Origin: Candidatus Falkowiibacteriota bacterium
GTDB lineage: Bacteria > Patescibacteriota > Patescibacteriia > Patescibacteriales > UBA12465
NCBI GenBank assembly: GCA_026396945.1
Contig: JAPLVX010000072.1
Location: 1-7,408, forward strand
DNA length: 7,408 nucleotides
Reading direction: 5' to 3'
Shown here: positions 1-6,381 of the stretch, piece after piece
Layout of the letters: every line of letters starts with the position of its first letter
Numbering within the stretch: position 1 is the first letter of the stretch
Position numbers and translations under genes: made by a program
The notes under the pieces: generated by a model
What the model was told of the DNA's origin: nothing
Database searches by the model: none
What the model saw: only the letters and a program-made list of their open reading frames with translations

Positions 1-790
1 AACAATAACCAGCTTTTTCCGTGTAACCAGTTTTACCGCCCTGCACAATGATCTCATTATCCAAATCGCTACCCAAGAGGTAATCGGTTGATTCAACTTT
101 TTTCTCTTGTCCGCCTAGGGTTTGAAATTTGTATTTTTCGGTTAAAGTCGCTTTTTTTATTTCTTCATTTTTTAAAGCCGCTTTCGCGAGGCGGGCAATA
201 TCCCGCGCGCTCGATAGATTATTATCGCTTAAGCCAATTGGATCGACAAAGCTAGTATTGAATAAACCTAATTGACGCGCCTTAGCGTTCATTTTAGCGA
301 TAAATTCAGTTTCACTTAAGCCCGTGGCATGGACTAAAGCGATGGTTGCCCCGTTGTCAGAAGCGACCAGGCTGGAATAAAATAAATCTTTTACTTTAAG
401 CTCTTCTCCCAAGAATAAAGAAACTTTTCCGCCCACGACGTTATCGGCCAGACTAATTTTGTAAATTTTTCCCCAGCCGGGATTATTATCCAAAAAAACC
501 AAAGCCGTCATTAGTTTGGTAATACTGGCGAGCGGTTGCCTCACTTCTGAATTTTTTTCCCATAAAAAAGTATTGGTCGCCAGATCAAAAATGGCCGCTC
601 GATCAGCCGTTATCACTGGGTCTTGCCAATTTGGTAAACGCTCGGTTCGAACGGTATCTTTACTAAGAGGTAAACGATTATGATAAATCGCCTGGCAATC
701 ATTTAAAAGAGCGGCGGGTTGACCGGGATTAATATTCAAATGGAGAAATAACAAATAAATGAAAACATTTACAAAAGTTGAAAAACACAT
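1..790 (-). CDS. D-alanyl-D-alanine carboxypeptidase, peptidase S11 family (3' end outside window)
   Basis: Penicillin-binding-protein-5/6-like serine peptidase that removes the terminal D-Ala from peptidoglycan stem peptides outside the membrane. The 263 visible residues hold all three active-site motifs of the S11 family: SITK at residues 89-92 (nucleophile Ser89, Lys92) within LASITKLMTA, SDN at 144-146, and KTGYTEKAGY from residue 253. The C-terminal part lies off the left edge, so any C-terminal domain cannot be judged. The ATG at 790 is 11 nt after the scpB stop and has no Shine-Dalgarno sequence; an in-frame TTG at 796 is the only plausible alternative, as no in-frame ATG or GTG was found for at least 60 nt upstream. 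Residues 5-20 are hydrophobic and probably form a signal peptide or anchor, but no basic residue precedes them, which is odd. Probably co-transcribed with scpA and scpB. Family assignment is firm; the exact paralogue (dacA, dacF or similar) is not. Confidence 0.93.
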   Translation of the reverse strand, partial: MCFSTFVNVFIYLLFLHLNINPGQPAALLNDCQAIYHNRLPLSKDTVRTERLPNWQDPVITADRAAIFDLATNTFLWEKNSEVRQPLASITKLMTALVFLDNNPGWGKIYKISLADNVVGGKVSLFLGEELKVKDLFYSSLVASDNGATIALVHATGLSETEFIAKMNAKARQLGLFNTSFVDPIGLSDNNLSSARDIARLAKAALKNEEIKKATLTEKYKFQTLGGQEKKVESTDYLLGSDLDNEIIVQGGKTGYTEKAGYC

Positions 791-801
791 AATCAAGATA
801 T

Positions 802-1341
802 TTAATTGCTGGACGCTAATACTTCCGCCAGCGTGGGGTCTTGGTGCAAACGCTCATAATCTGGCAATTCATTAATTTGTCTAAGACCTAAAAAACGAAT
901 GAATTCTAAACTCACAATATAATAATTTTCGTTTTTTTGTTTATTAAAATTTTCTTCAATCAGCCCTCGTAACAATAAATTTCTAATAATTAAACTGCAA
1001 TTGACCCCGCGGATTCTTTCTAATTCCAGTTTAGATACCGGGCCGCGATAAGCGATAACGGTTAAAGCCTCCAGGCTCGGCTGAGTTAATTCGCCGCTAG
1101 TTTCATCACGCAAAAATTCTCGGATTAATTCGGAGTTCTCCGGGGCGCTGGTTAATTGATAATTTTGATTATTGCTGATAATTTGCCAGCCCCGACCAGA
1201 GTTTTTATAAGTCGCGCTCAAGTCCGATAGCGCGGCTTCTATCTCTGTTGTTTTGGCTTTAGTCAGTTTGGCTAACTCTTTAAGGCTCAAGGCTTTGGGG
1301 GTGATGAACAATAATGATTCTAATTGGGAATTCAAGGACAT
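802..1341 (-). CDS. scpB: Segregation and condensation protein ScpB
   Basis: Winged-helix (kite) subunit of the SMC-ScpA-ScpB complex, which organises and segregates the chromosome. The 179 aa are close to the usual ScpB length. The N-terminal part (about residues 1-75) has the LESLLFITPKALSLKELA pattern of the first winged helix. The second starts near residue 86 and carries the family signature LEALTVIAYRGPVSKLELE followed by IRGVNCSLIIRNLLLRGLIEE (residues 111-130). The C-terminal tail after about 155 is short and polar. The start ATG lies one nucleotide after the scpA stop (TAA-T-ATG), so translation is probably coupled to scpA. No Shine-Dalgarno sequence is visible in the 19 nt upstream (TTAAGTAAAAATAATTAAT). 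Assignment is supported both by the signature and by the scpA neighbour. Confidence 0.96.
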   Translation of the reverse strand: MSLNSQLESLLFITPKALSLKELAKLTKAKTTEIEAALSDLSATYKNSGRGWQIISNNQNYQLTSAPENSELIREFLRDETSGELTQPSLEALTVIAYRGPVSKLELERIRGVNCSLIIRNLLLRGLIEENFNKQKNENYYIVSLEFIRFLGLRQINELPDYERLHQDPTLAEVLASSN

Positions 1342-1342
1342 A

Positions 1343-2056
1343 TTAATTATTTTTACTTAAATGTATTTCACTAAACAATTCAGTTTGCTCAAAAATAAGC
1401 TCTCTTTGTTTGGCCAGTTCTAAAATGGCCAAGAAACTGACAATTACTTCGGTTTTATTTTTAGCTTGAGAGATTAAACGGTTAAAACTAAATTTAAGTT
1501 TAGTACTTAGGGCCCGCCGAATCGCCATCATAATTTCATCCAAGCTTATTTTAACTTCCAGGCTAGCGGTGGGGATCTTGTCTTCGACCATTTTCAAGCG
1601 TCTAATAATTTTTTGGAGTTCCAGTTTCAAATCATCGGCTTTTATTTTCTGCGGCGGCAAAAAACTGGGCAAGTTAAAACGCTTTTTAGTCTTAGAGAAA
1701 TCCGGAACATACAAGAATTTCCTTTGCTCAATAATCGCCAAGATCTTGGCGCTCGCTTTAATAAACTCCTGATACATGCGCAATTGGTTCTTCAAATCAT
1801 CAATCTCTTGTTCATCGTCAGCACTGGCTAGATACGGCAAGAGCGCCTTGGATTTAATAAATAATAATTTAGCGGCAATCACTAAAAAATCCGCCATTTC
1901 CTCGGGATCAATTTCGGCCACCTGCTTTAGATGGGCGACGTACTCGTCGGCGATTTTAGCTAAATTTATTTCCGTGATATCCATCTCCTCCTGTTCGATT
2001 AGCTGCAAAAGTAAACCAAGAGGTCCGGAGAATTTTTCGGTTGAAAAATCCATCAT
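1343..2056 (-). CDS. scpA: Segregation and condensation protein ScpA
   Basis: Kleisin subunit that bridges the SMC dimer and binds ScpB in the bacterial condensin complex. The 237 aa match a normal ScpA. The N-terminal SMC-neck-binding region has the typical FSGPLGLLLQLIEQEEMDI (residues 9-27) and NLAKIADEYVAHL. The helical stretch FLVIAAKLLFIKSKALLP (57-74) follows, then a variable central linker with several basic residues (about 113-145). The C-terminal winged helix includes VIVSFLAILELAKQREL (204-220) and ends in ELFSEIHLSK. Two ATG codons are adjacent at the start; the first follows the stop of the upstream gene by 2 nt (TAA-TT-ATG-ATG), and no Shine-Dalgarno sequence is present. scpB follows after one nucleotide. 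smc itself is not in the window. Confidence 0.96.
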   Translation of the reverse strand: MMDFSTEKFSGPLGLLLQLIEQEEMDITEINLAKIADEYVAHLKQVAEIDPEEMADFLVIAAKLLFIKSKALLPYLASADDEQEIDDLKNQLRMYQEFIKASAKILAIIEQRKFLYVPDFSKTKKRFNLPSFLPPQKIKADDLKLELQKIIRRLKMVEDKIPTASLEVKISLDEIMMAIRRALSTKLKFSFNRLISQAKNKTEVIVSFLAILELAKQRELIFEQTELFSEIHLSKNN

Positions 2057-2058
2057 AA

Positions 2059-2988
2059 TTATTGGGACAAAACTGGTTGTTTATTAATTTGATTATTTTG
2101 TGACCAGAGCGTTCCGGGGTTGCACTGATAACCGGCGGTGTGGTAATTAAAATTAGAGCTGGCGGGATAAACGGGGGCGACATAGCCGGGTTCAAGATCT
2201 TGGCGACTGTCGGTTCGGAAATTAGCGCATAATTCAAAACCGGAATCGCTTAACTTGTTATAAATAATAGCTTCGGAATTAGTCTGGCCAACTATGATTG
2301 GCGGATTTAGTTCTAAATCATTCAAACTGGCCGGTAATTTTTTATTCTTCTCAAAGTAAACATTGACCGCATTTTCGACATTATAAATATTACTAACCAA
2401 CATTTGGTCCAGGCGTTTCGCGCGGGCGGTCGCCGGCGACTCAACGTAAAACCAAGCGGCCGTAAAAACCGCCACAACCACTACTAGGGAAATAAAAAAA
2501 TAAATTTTTAAAAATAAATTATGACCGCTGAAATCTTTCCTTCTTAAATCTAAGAAATAGAAAGAAAAAACTGCGGCGGCAATTAACAAAATAGTCAGAG
2601 CTTTCAAAATAAAGCGCCAAGTCAACTCACCAGATAAAAAATTATTAATCACTCCGATGAATACCCCGAGAATAATAATTGAAGATACCAATAGAATGAA
2701 ATAAGTCAGCCAACGTCGCAGCGGGGCGTCTTTATCTAATTCTCCCATCTTTAAATCGCGGTAAATCAAGCGAGAAATTATATAAAAAACCGGGGCCGCA
2801 ATAATTAAGGCGGAGATAGCGAATTTAAGGGTTGAATTAGAAACCGAGGCGTAATTATTCAGAATATCAACGACTGATTTATCAATAATTTGGAATAAGA
2901 TCATCCCGACCGACAAACTGGTAAAGATTAGGGCCACAAAGGATAATAAATAATAGAAAGCGTACTTAGCATTGTTTTGATTGTTCAT
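2059..2988 (-). CDS. Five-TM membrane protein, DUF5671-like, with C-terminal pilin-like outer domain
   Basis: Function unknown. Five hydrophobic segments are visible at about residues 10-34, 55-76, 94-116, 126-146 and 160-182. Basic clusters at R73/R77/K80, R91/R92 and RRK (149-151) put these loops in the cytoplasm, so the part after residue 182 should lie outside. That outer part begins with SPATARAKRLDQMLVSNI, then NVENAVNVYFEKNKKLPASL, resembling the stretch after the N-terminal helix of type IV pilins and type II pseudopilins; there is no prepilin cleavage site at the N terminus. Cys254 and Cys289 are the only cysteines and could form a disulfide. The N-terminal region resembles DUF5671 proteins of Patescibacteria, by memory of the family and not by search. 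A candidate promoter and A/T dyad lie in the 134-bp gap upstream, and scpA starts 2 nt after its stop. No Shine-Dalgarno sequence precedes the ATG. Confidence 0.8.
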   Translation of the reverse strand: MNNQNNAKYAFYYLLSFVALIFTSLSVGMILFQIIDKSVVDILNNYASVSNSTLKFAISALIIAAPVFYIISRLIYRDLKMGELDKDAPLRRWLTYFILLVSSIIILGVFIGVINNFLSGELTWRFILKALTILLIAAAVFSFYFLDLRRKDFSGHNLFLKIYFFISLVVVVAVFTAAWFYVESPATARAKRLDQMLVSNIYNVENAVNVYFEKNKKLPASLNDLELNPPIIVGQTNSEAIIYNKLSDSGFELCANFRTDSRQDLEPGYVAPVYPASSNFNYHTAGYQCNPGTLWSQNNQINKQPVLSQ

Positions 2989-3011
2989 ATATTTATTAAT
3001 AATAAAAAATG

Positions 3012-3031
3012 AATAATTTGTGGAAATTATT
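3012..3031. repeat. Perfect 8-bp inverted repeat in the leader of the DUF5671-like gene
   Basis: AATAATTT and AAATTATT are perfect inverted copies separated by the 4 nt GTGG. The dyad lies 24 nt upstream of the ATG at 2988, so it would either form an A/U hairpin with a CCAC loop in the mRNA or act as a DNA operator. Being wholly A/T in an A/T-rich gap, it could also be chance. Confidence 0.45.
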
Positions 3032-3062
3032 TGTTTAATTTTAGCTATTTATTTACCTATAA

Positions 3063-3091
3063 AGTTTACCGTATTTTCAATATTTTAGCAA
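3063..3091 (-). promoter_or_regulatory. Weak candidate sigma70-type promoter for the DUF5671-like-scpA-scpB unit
   Basis: On the minus strand TTGCTA (3091-3086) and TAAACT (3068-3063) are separated by exactly 17 nt. Each hexamer matches consensus at only 4 of 6 positions. The location, in the only gap over 100 bp between recO and the left edge, is favourable. The direct repeat GGTAAA (3070-3065 and 3057-3052) overlaps and follows it and might be a binding site. Read-through from recO remains possible, as no convincing terminator separates the genes. Confidence 0.3.
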
Positions 3092-3122
3092 GAAAAAAGG
3101 CCTCAAAAAAGCGGCTGAAAGC

Positions 3123-3863
3123 TCAGGAAAAATTATAATGATATTCTAAAAAAGCTTTAATTATAAGAGAAAATTCCTTTAAAAACAGCTTATTTATTGA
3201 CAAATTATAAATTTTGTAGAAATCAAGACTGGGCGCCAAGCGAAATAGTTTAATCGTATTGTCAGAAATTCTTAATAATTCCTGTTTATCTATATCCCCT
3301 AGGCACTTATGGCAGACTAGGCCACCTCTTCTTAAAGAGAAATAATTTTGACCGGGAGCAATTTTCTCCGCTCCGACTAAACAATTAAACATTTCCGGGC
3401 CAGAGCCTAATTCTATGAGTAGCTTGAGCACGAAAAAATTATAAGACGAAGAACCTTTCTCTTTGGAAATAGGCCCTGACAAAGAGTCTAAAAATTCTAA
3501 ATACTCTTCCAGCAAGAAAAATAAGGCTTTGTCTTCTTGCCCGGGCTTAACTAATTGGTTAAATAAAAAAATTGCCTGCCCGGCAAAATATAATTTATTT
3601 AAATCAGTTTTTAAATTAAAAAATGAATTAACGGTTAAAGCGCTACCGATATAATCATGATGCTTCCCTTTTATTAAAAGTAATTCGACTAAATTAAGGG
3701 GTTCTAGGTGGCCGGCTAACTTGGAATTAGCTTTTTGCAGGCCGCGAGCGACTAAATCAAGTTTGCCAAAATCGCGAGTAAAAACGACCAGCGCGGCATC
3801 GGCCTCTTTCCGGGCCCAACGCTTTAAAATTATTCCCCTGGTGGCGCTTGATTCCTCGACCAT
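3123..3863 (-). CDS. recO: DNA repair protein RecO
   Basis: RecO works with RecR (and RecF) to load RecA on SSB-coated single-stranded DNA and anneals complementary strands in recombinational repair. The 246 aa are of normal family length. The N-terminal OB fold (about residues 7-80) shows TRGIILKRWARKEADAALVV, FGKLDLVARGLQKANSKLAG and HLEPLNLVEL. The middle is helical. The C-terminal zinc-finger region keeps Cys161 and the C-H-K-C pair (Cys184, Cys187) after LRRGG, but the usual second cysteine is replaced by Gly164, so the site has three cysteines. The ATG is 36 nt after the ruvX stop; this gap contains the palindrome AAAAAATTTTTT (3883-3894) and no Shine-Dalgarno sequence. It is probably the last gene of the unit starting near 6375. 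RecO is poorly conserved, but the OB-fold pattern and CHKC together make the call good. Confidence 0.88.
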   Translation of the reverse strand: MVEESSATRGIILKRWARKEADAALVVFTRDFGKLDLVARGLQKANSKLAGHLEPLNLVELLLIKGKHHDYIGSALTVNSFFNLKTDLNKLYFAGQAIFLFNQLVKPGQEDKALFFLLEEYLEFLDSLSGPISKEKGSSSYNFFVLKLLIELGSGPEMFNCLVGAEKIAPGQNYFSLRRGGLVCHKCLGDIDKQELLRISDNTIKLFRLAPSLDFYKIYNLSINKLFLKEFSLIIKAFLEYHYNFS

Positions 3864-3899
3864 AAAAATAGAAGCTAAAAATAAAAAATTTTTTAGAGA

Positions 3900-4277
3900 T
3901 CAAGCTAAATTTTTATCTAAATATTCTTGCAAAATAATGGCGGCCGCAATCTCATCCCGGCTAGCCTTATCGCTCTTAGATCCGATGAGAGCATCAGCGC
4001 CCTTGCTACTAAGTCTTTCATCAATTAGAGCAACGGGCAAATTAGTACTCGCCTCTAATTCGTCTTTAAATTTTTGCCACTCGGGGTTAATTTCCCCCAG
4101 ACCGCTAAGTTTCAGGGGCAGCCCCAAAACAATTATACTGACATCTCGTTGCTCAATCGTTCTTATTATTTCCCCTAGATTATCGACAGTTTTGAAAGGC
4201 AGGGCCAAACGGGTTTCCGCCTCCGCCAAAGCCAAGCCAATTCTCTTCTCTCCCCAATCAATGCCTAAATATGTCAT
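3900..4277 (-). CDS. ruvX: RuvX/YqgF family endonuclease (putative Holliday junction resolvase or pre-16S rRNA nuclease)
   Basis: RNase-H-fold nuclease of the YqgF family. Family members are needed for 5' processing of 16S rRNA in E. coli and are also annotated as Holliday junction resolvases; the sequence does not decide between these roles. At 125 aa it has the normal short length. Motifs are LGIDWGEKRIGLA at residues 4-16 (Asp7 is the first acidic catalytic position; Trp8 stands where Pro is common), VLGLPLKLSG at 50-59, IDERLSS at 85-91, and DEIAAAIILQEYL from 108 with Asp108 as the last acidic position. The start ATG is 4 nt after the map stop (TAA-TTAT-ATG) with no Shine-Dalgarno sequence, implying coupling to map. 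recO follows after 36 nt. Confidence 0.93.
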   Translation of the reverse strand: MTYLGIDWGEKRIGLALAEAETRLALPFKTVDNLGEIIRTIEQRDVSIIVLGLPLKLSGLGEINPEWQKFKDELEASTNLPVALIDERLSSKGADALIGSKSDKASRDEIAAAIILQEYLDKNLA

Positions 4278-4281
4278 ATAA

Positions 4282-5115
4282 TTATAAAGCCGTTAAAATC
4301 TTATAACCGGAGTCGGTAACGGCCACCGTATGCTCAAAATGAGCGCTCAGACTATGGTCGGCAGTAATAATGGTAAATTTATTAGCTGCGATCTTAACCC
4401 GCCAATCGCCTAGATTAATCATTGGTTCGATAGCGATCACTAGGCCGGGTTTTAAAATTAAATTTTCACGAGAATTAGGTTTAATCTCATAATTAAAAAC
4501 ATTGGGTTCTTCATGGGAGTAATGGCCCACGCCATGACCGACAAGATCGCGAACCACGCCGTAACCATGAGCCTCGGCCAAAGTTTGAACCGCCCGACCG
4601 ATATCGTTCAAAGAATTCCCGGGCTTAACCTGTTTAATTCCGGCCACGAGACAGGCCGCCGTCACTTTTAATAATTTTCTCGCCCCGCGGCTAATTTTAC
4701 CGACGGCAACGGTTTGGCACATATCAGTAAAGTAACCACCGTTTTCAGACCAGGGATTGATTGGAATTTTTAACTCTTGGCGCAACTTTAAATCTGTCGG
4801 CCACTCCATTCCCAAGTCAATATCAACAATATCCCCGTCACGCAAAATTCGTGCCGGTAAAGAACTACCATGAACGACTTCTTCGTTGATGGAAATACAC
4901 AAAATTGACGGAAAAAAAATTCCGTCACCCATATCATAATTCTTAAAAGCCGGCCGACCACCAGCGGCGGCCATCATCTCAGCGGCAATATTTTCCAAAT
5001 ACTCAGTGCTGACCCCCGGTCTTACTTCTTTAATTAAACGTTGTAAAATATTCGCTAAAATCTGCCCACCGCGGCGAATAACTTCTATTTCTTCTAAAGA
5101 TTTTAAATTAATCAT
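4282..5115 (-). CDS. map: Type I methionine aminopeptidase with an insertion between metal ligands
   Basis: Cytosolic di-metal peptidase that removes the initiator methionine from new proteins. By alignment with E. coli MetAP, the five metal ligands are Asp100 (VDIDLG), Asp131 (YFTDM), His194 (GHGVGH), Glu230 (IAIEPM) and Glu261 (HFEHT). The substrate-site histidines are His82 (VVHG) and His201 (SHEEP). All are present, so the enzyme should be active. In E. coli the first two Asp ligands are 11 residues apart; here they are 31 apart, and the extra 20 residues include PTDLKLRQELKIPINPWSEN. There is no N-terminal zinc-finger extension. The start lies 2 nt after the stop of the TerC-like gene (TAA-TT-ATG). 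An AGGAG occurs 20 nt upstream of the ATG, too far for a normal ribosome site. 277 aa is slightly long for the family because of the insertion. Confidence 0.96.
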   Translation of the reverse strand: MINLKSLEEIEVIRRGGQILANILQRLIKEVRPGVSTEYLENIAAEMMAAAGGRPAFKNYDMGDGIFFPSILCISINEEVVHGSSLPARILRDGDIVDIDLGMEWPTDLKLRQELKIPINPWSENGGYFTDMCQTVAVGKISRGARKLLKVTAACLVAGIKQVKPGNSLNDIGRAVQTLAEAHGYGVVRDLVGHGVGHYSHEEPNVFNYEIKPNSRENLILKPGLVIAIEPMINLGDWRVKIAANKFTIITADHSLSAHFEHTVAVTDSGYKILTAL

Positions 5116-5117
5116 AA

Positions 5118-6041
5118 TTATTTAGCTAGATTTTTCTCCTGGTTAGCTCTAATTGATAAAAACAGGAAGAGCCCCAATAAGATAAAGGTGTTAAGCGGCG
5201 CTACCCAAAAGGGATACTCTTTACCGAAACTTTCTAAAATCATTAATGACCCGAGCATACCGATTGAGTACATCGCTCCATTTTTTAAATAAGCAAATTT
5301 TGCAATTAGATCTAGGCCGCGAATAGTAAATTCTCTAACGACAAAGGCGCCAAGACCATTACCGATAATAATCAGCGGAACGCTCATTGTGAAGGCAAAA
5401 GCGCCAATTACGCCATCGATTGAAAATGAGGCGTCTAAGATTTCCAGATAAAGGATTTTACTCAAAGCGCTAATATGCGGGCTTAGAAGTTGCTTCTCTT
5501 GCTCCTCGGCATTTTTTTTAAAACCGTCAGTAATAAAAAAAGTGGAAATTCCAATCGTGGCGGCGAGCGCTAAAATTGGATTTATTTTTAAAGATAAATA
5601 AATAATGCCCGTGGTAAAAATTGAAGAAAAAGCATAAAACCAAACTCCTTGGCGATGAATAAAGCCCTCCACGAAAAAAGCGTATTTCTTCTCTTCTAAA
5701 AATAGCCAAGACAAAAAAACAAAAAACAAATAAACTCCACCGCCTAAAAGCAATAGCGGTTTAGAGGCGGCTAAAGATTGACCGACGGCCGCCCCGCCAG
5801 AAAAAGCCACCCGGAAAATTTCAACCAAAGATAAGCCGGGGTTGGCAATCCAAATTATTAAAAAGGGCAACAAACCTCTAACAATAAAGACGGCAAACAA
5901 AAGTCCCCAAATTAAAAACCAACGCCGGAATTTAGGCGGCATAGTTTTTAAAATATGAGCATTAACGATCGCGTTATCAACGCTACTGATAATCTCAAAA
6001 ACGCATAAACCAAGGACAACAACTAAAATATTAAAAATCAT
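5118..6041 (-). CDS. DUF475 / TerC-family integral membrane protein
   Basis: Multi-spanning membrane protein, 307 aa, with hydrophobic segments at about residues 2-18, 41-66, 95-116, 133-149, 153-171, 210-240, 256-270 and 278-297. Two related acidic motifs mark the family: EIISSVDNAIVNAHIL from residue 16 (Glu16, Asp22, Asn23) and EILDASFSIDGVIGAFAF from residue 200 (Glu200, Asp203, Asp209). Their repeated acidic spacing suggests two inverted halves with a shared ion site in the membrane. TerC-family proteins are linked to tellurite resistance and to metal export, notably manganese in Bacillus; the substrate of DUF475 members is not established to my knowledge. It lies 8 nt after the 99-aa gene and 2 nt before map, so all three should share one mRNA. 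No Shine-Dalgarno sequence precedes the ATG. Family membership is fairly sure, transport role is inference. Confidence 0.88.
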   Translation of the reverse strand: MIFNILVVVLGLCVFEIISSVDNAIVNAHILKTMPPKFRRWFLIWGLLFAVFIVRGLLPFLIIWIANPGLSLVEIFRVAFSGGAAVGQSLAASKPLLLLGGGVYLFFVFLSWLFLEEKKYAFFVEGFIHRQGVWFYAFSSIFTTGIIYLSLKINPILALAATIGISTFFITDGFKKNAEEQEKQLLSPHISALSKILYLEILDASFSIDGVIGAFAFTMSVPLIIIGNGLGAFVVREFTIRGLDLIAKFAYLKNGAMYSIGMLGSLMILESFGKEYPFWVAPLNTFILLGLFLFLSIRANQEKNLAK

Positions 6042-6049
6042 ATTTAGTC

Positions 6050-6349
6050 TTAGTCAGTTTTAAAACTCTCTAAAATATCTTTGATCGTTTCTAGGTCTCG
6101 CGGGGTTAAGTCAAGTTTTAAACGATTTTGATAAAGGTGATAATTATCTTCTCGAATCGTGTAACCGGACACTCCGACCCCAGTTCTAACTTTCTCCTTG
6201 TACTTATGGACTAGATCCAAGATTAAACGTTTATTCTCCTCACTTAGATATTGGTAGCTCGGATGATGAAGAAGCATCTCGTCGAAATGCTTCTCAATTT
6301 GATAACTGGTCAGATTCTTGGCGTCTTTAAATAAACCTTGCATATCCAT
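6050..6349 (-). CDS. Hypothetical protein, 99 aa, first gene of the operon
   Basis: I do not recognise this protein. It is soluble, has no signal peptide, membrane segment or cysteine, and appears mainly helical. Residues 16-30 (YQIEKHFDEMLLHHP) and 36-56 (SEENKRLILDLVHKYKEKVRT) look like amphipathic helices. A glycine-rich turn GVGVSGYTI (57-65) follows, then a charged segment with NYHLYQNRLKLDL (69-81) and a final helix TPRDLETIKDILESF (82-96). That it is real is supported by an extended -10 promoter about 33 nt upstream, an 8-nt spacing to the next gene, and coding-like composition. An alternative in-frame ATG two codons later (6343) would remove only Met-Asp. There is no Shine-Dalgarno sequence; the leader is pure A/T for more than 15 nt. 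No function is proposed. Confidence 0.8.
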   Translation of the reverse strand: MDMQGLFKDAKNLTSYQIEKHFDEMLLHHPSYQYLSEENKRLILDLVHKYKEKVRTGVGVSGYTIREDNYHLYQNRLKLDLTPRDLETIKDILESFKTD

Positions 6350-6381
6350 ATATTTTTATAAATATTTAATAATATAAGTAA

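Noticed and set aside
1956..2237. A 93-codon minus-strand frame across the border of the DUF5671-like gene and scpA
   Set aside because: It is out of frame with two well-supported genes and has proline/isoleucine-rich shadow-like composition. Plus-strand frames at 1569-2087 are rejected for the same reason.
3093..3126. Possible terminator after recO, with two T6 tracts on the minus strand and CTGA/TCAG
   Set aside because: The best stems are only 3-4 bp and not placed well against the T tracts, so it is not reported as a terminator.
3120..3905. Possible UGA recoding as in some candidate phyla
   Set aside because: recO and ruvX end in TGA at the expected family lengths and no gene needs a read-through of TGA.
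3721..4281. A 186-codon open frame on the plus strand
   Set aside because: It lies fully antisense to ruvX and the recO 5' end, whose motifs are clear, and its protein is low-complexity Ser/Leu/Ala-rich with no recognisable domain. It is a shadow frame.
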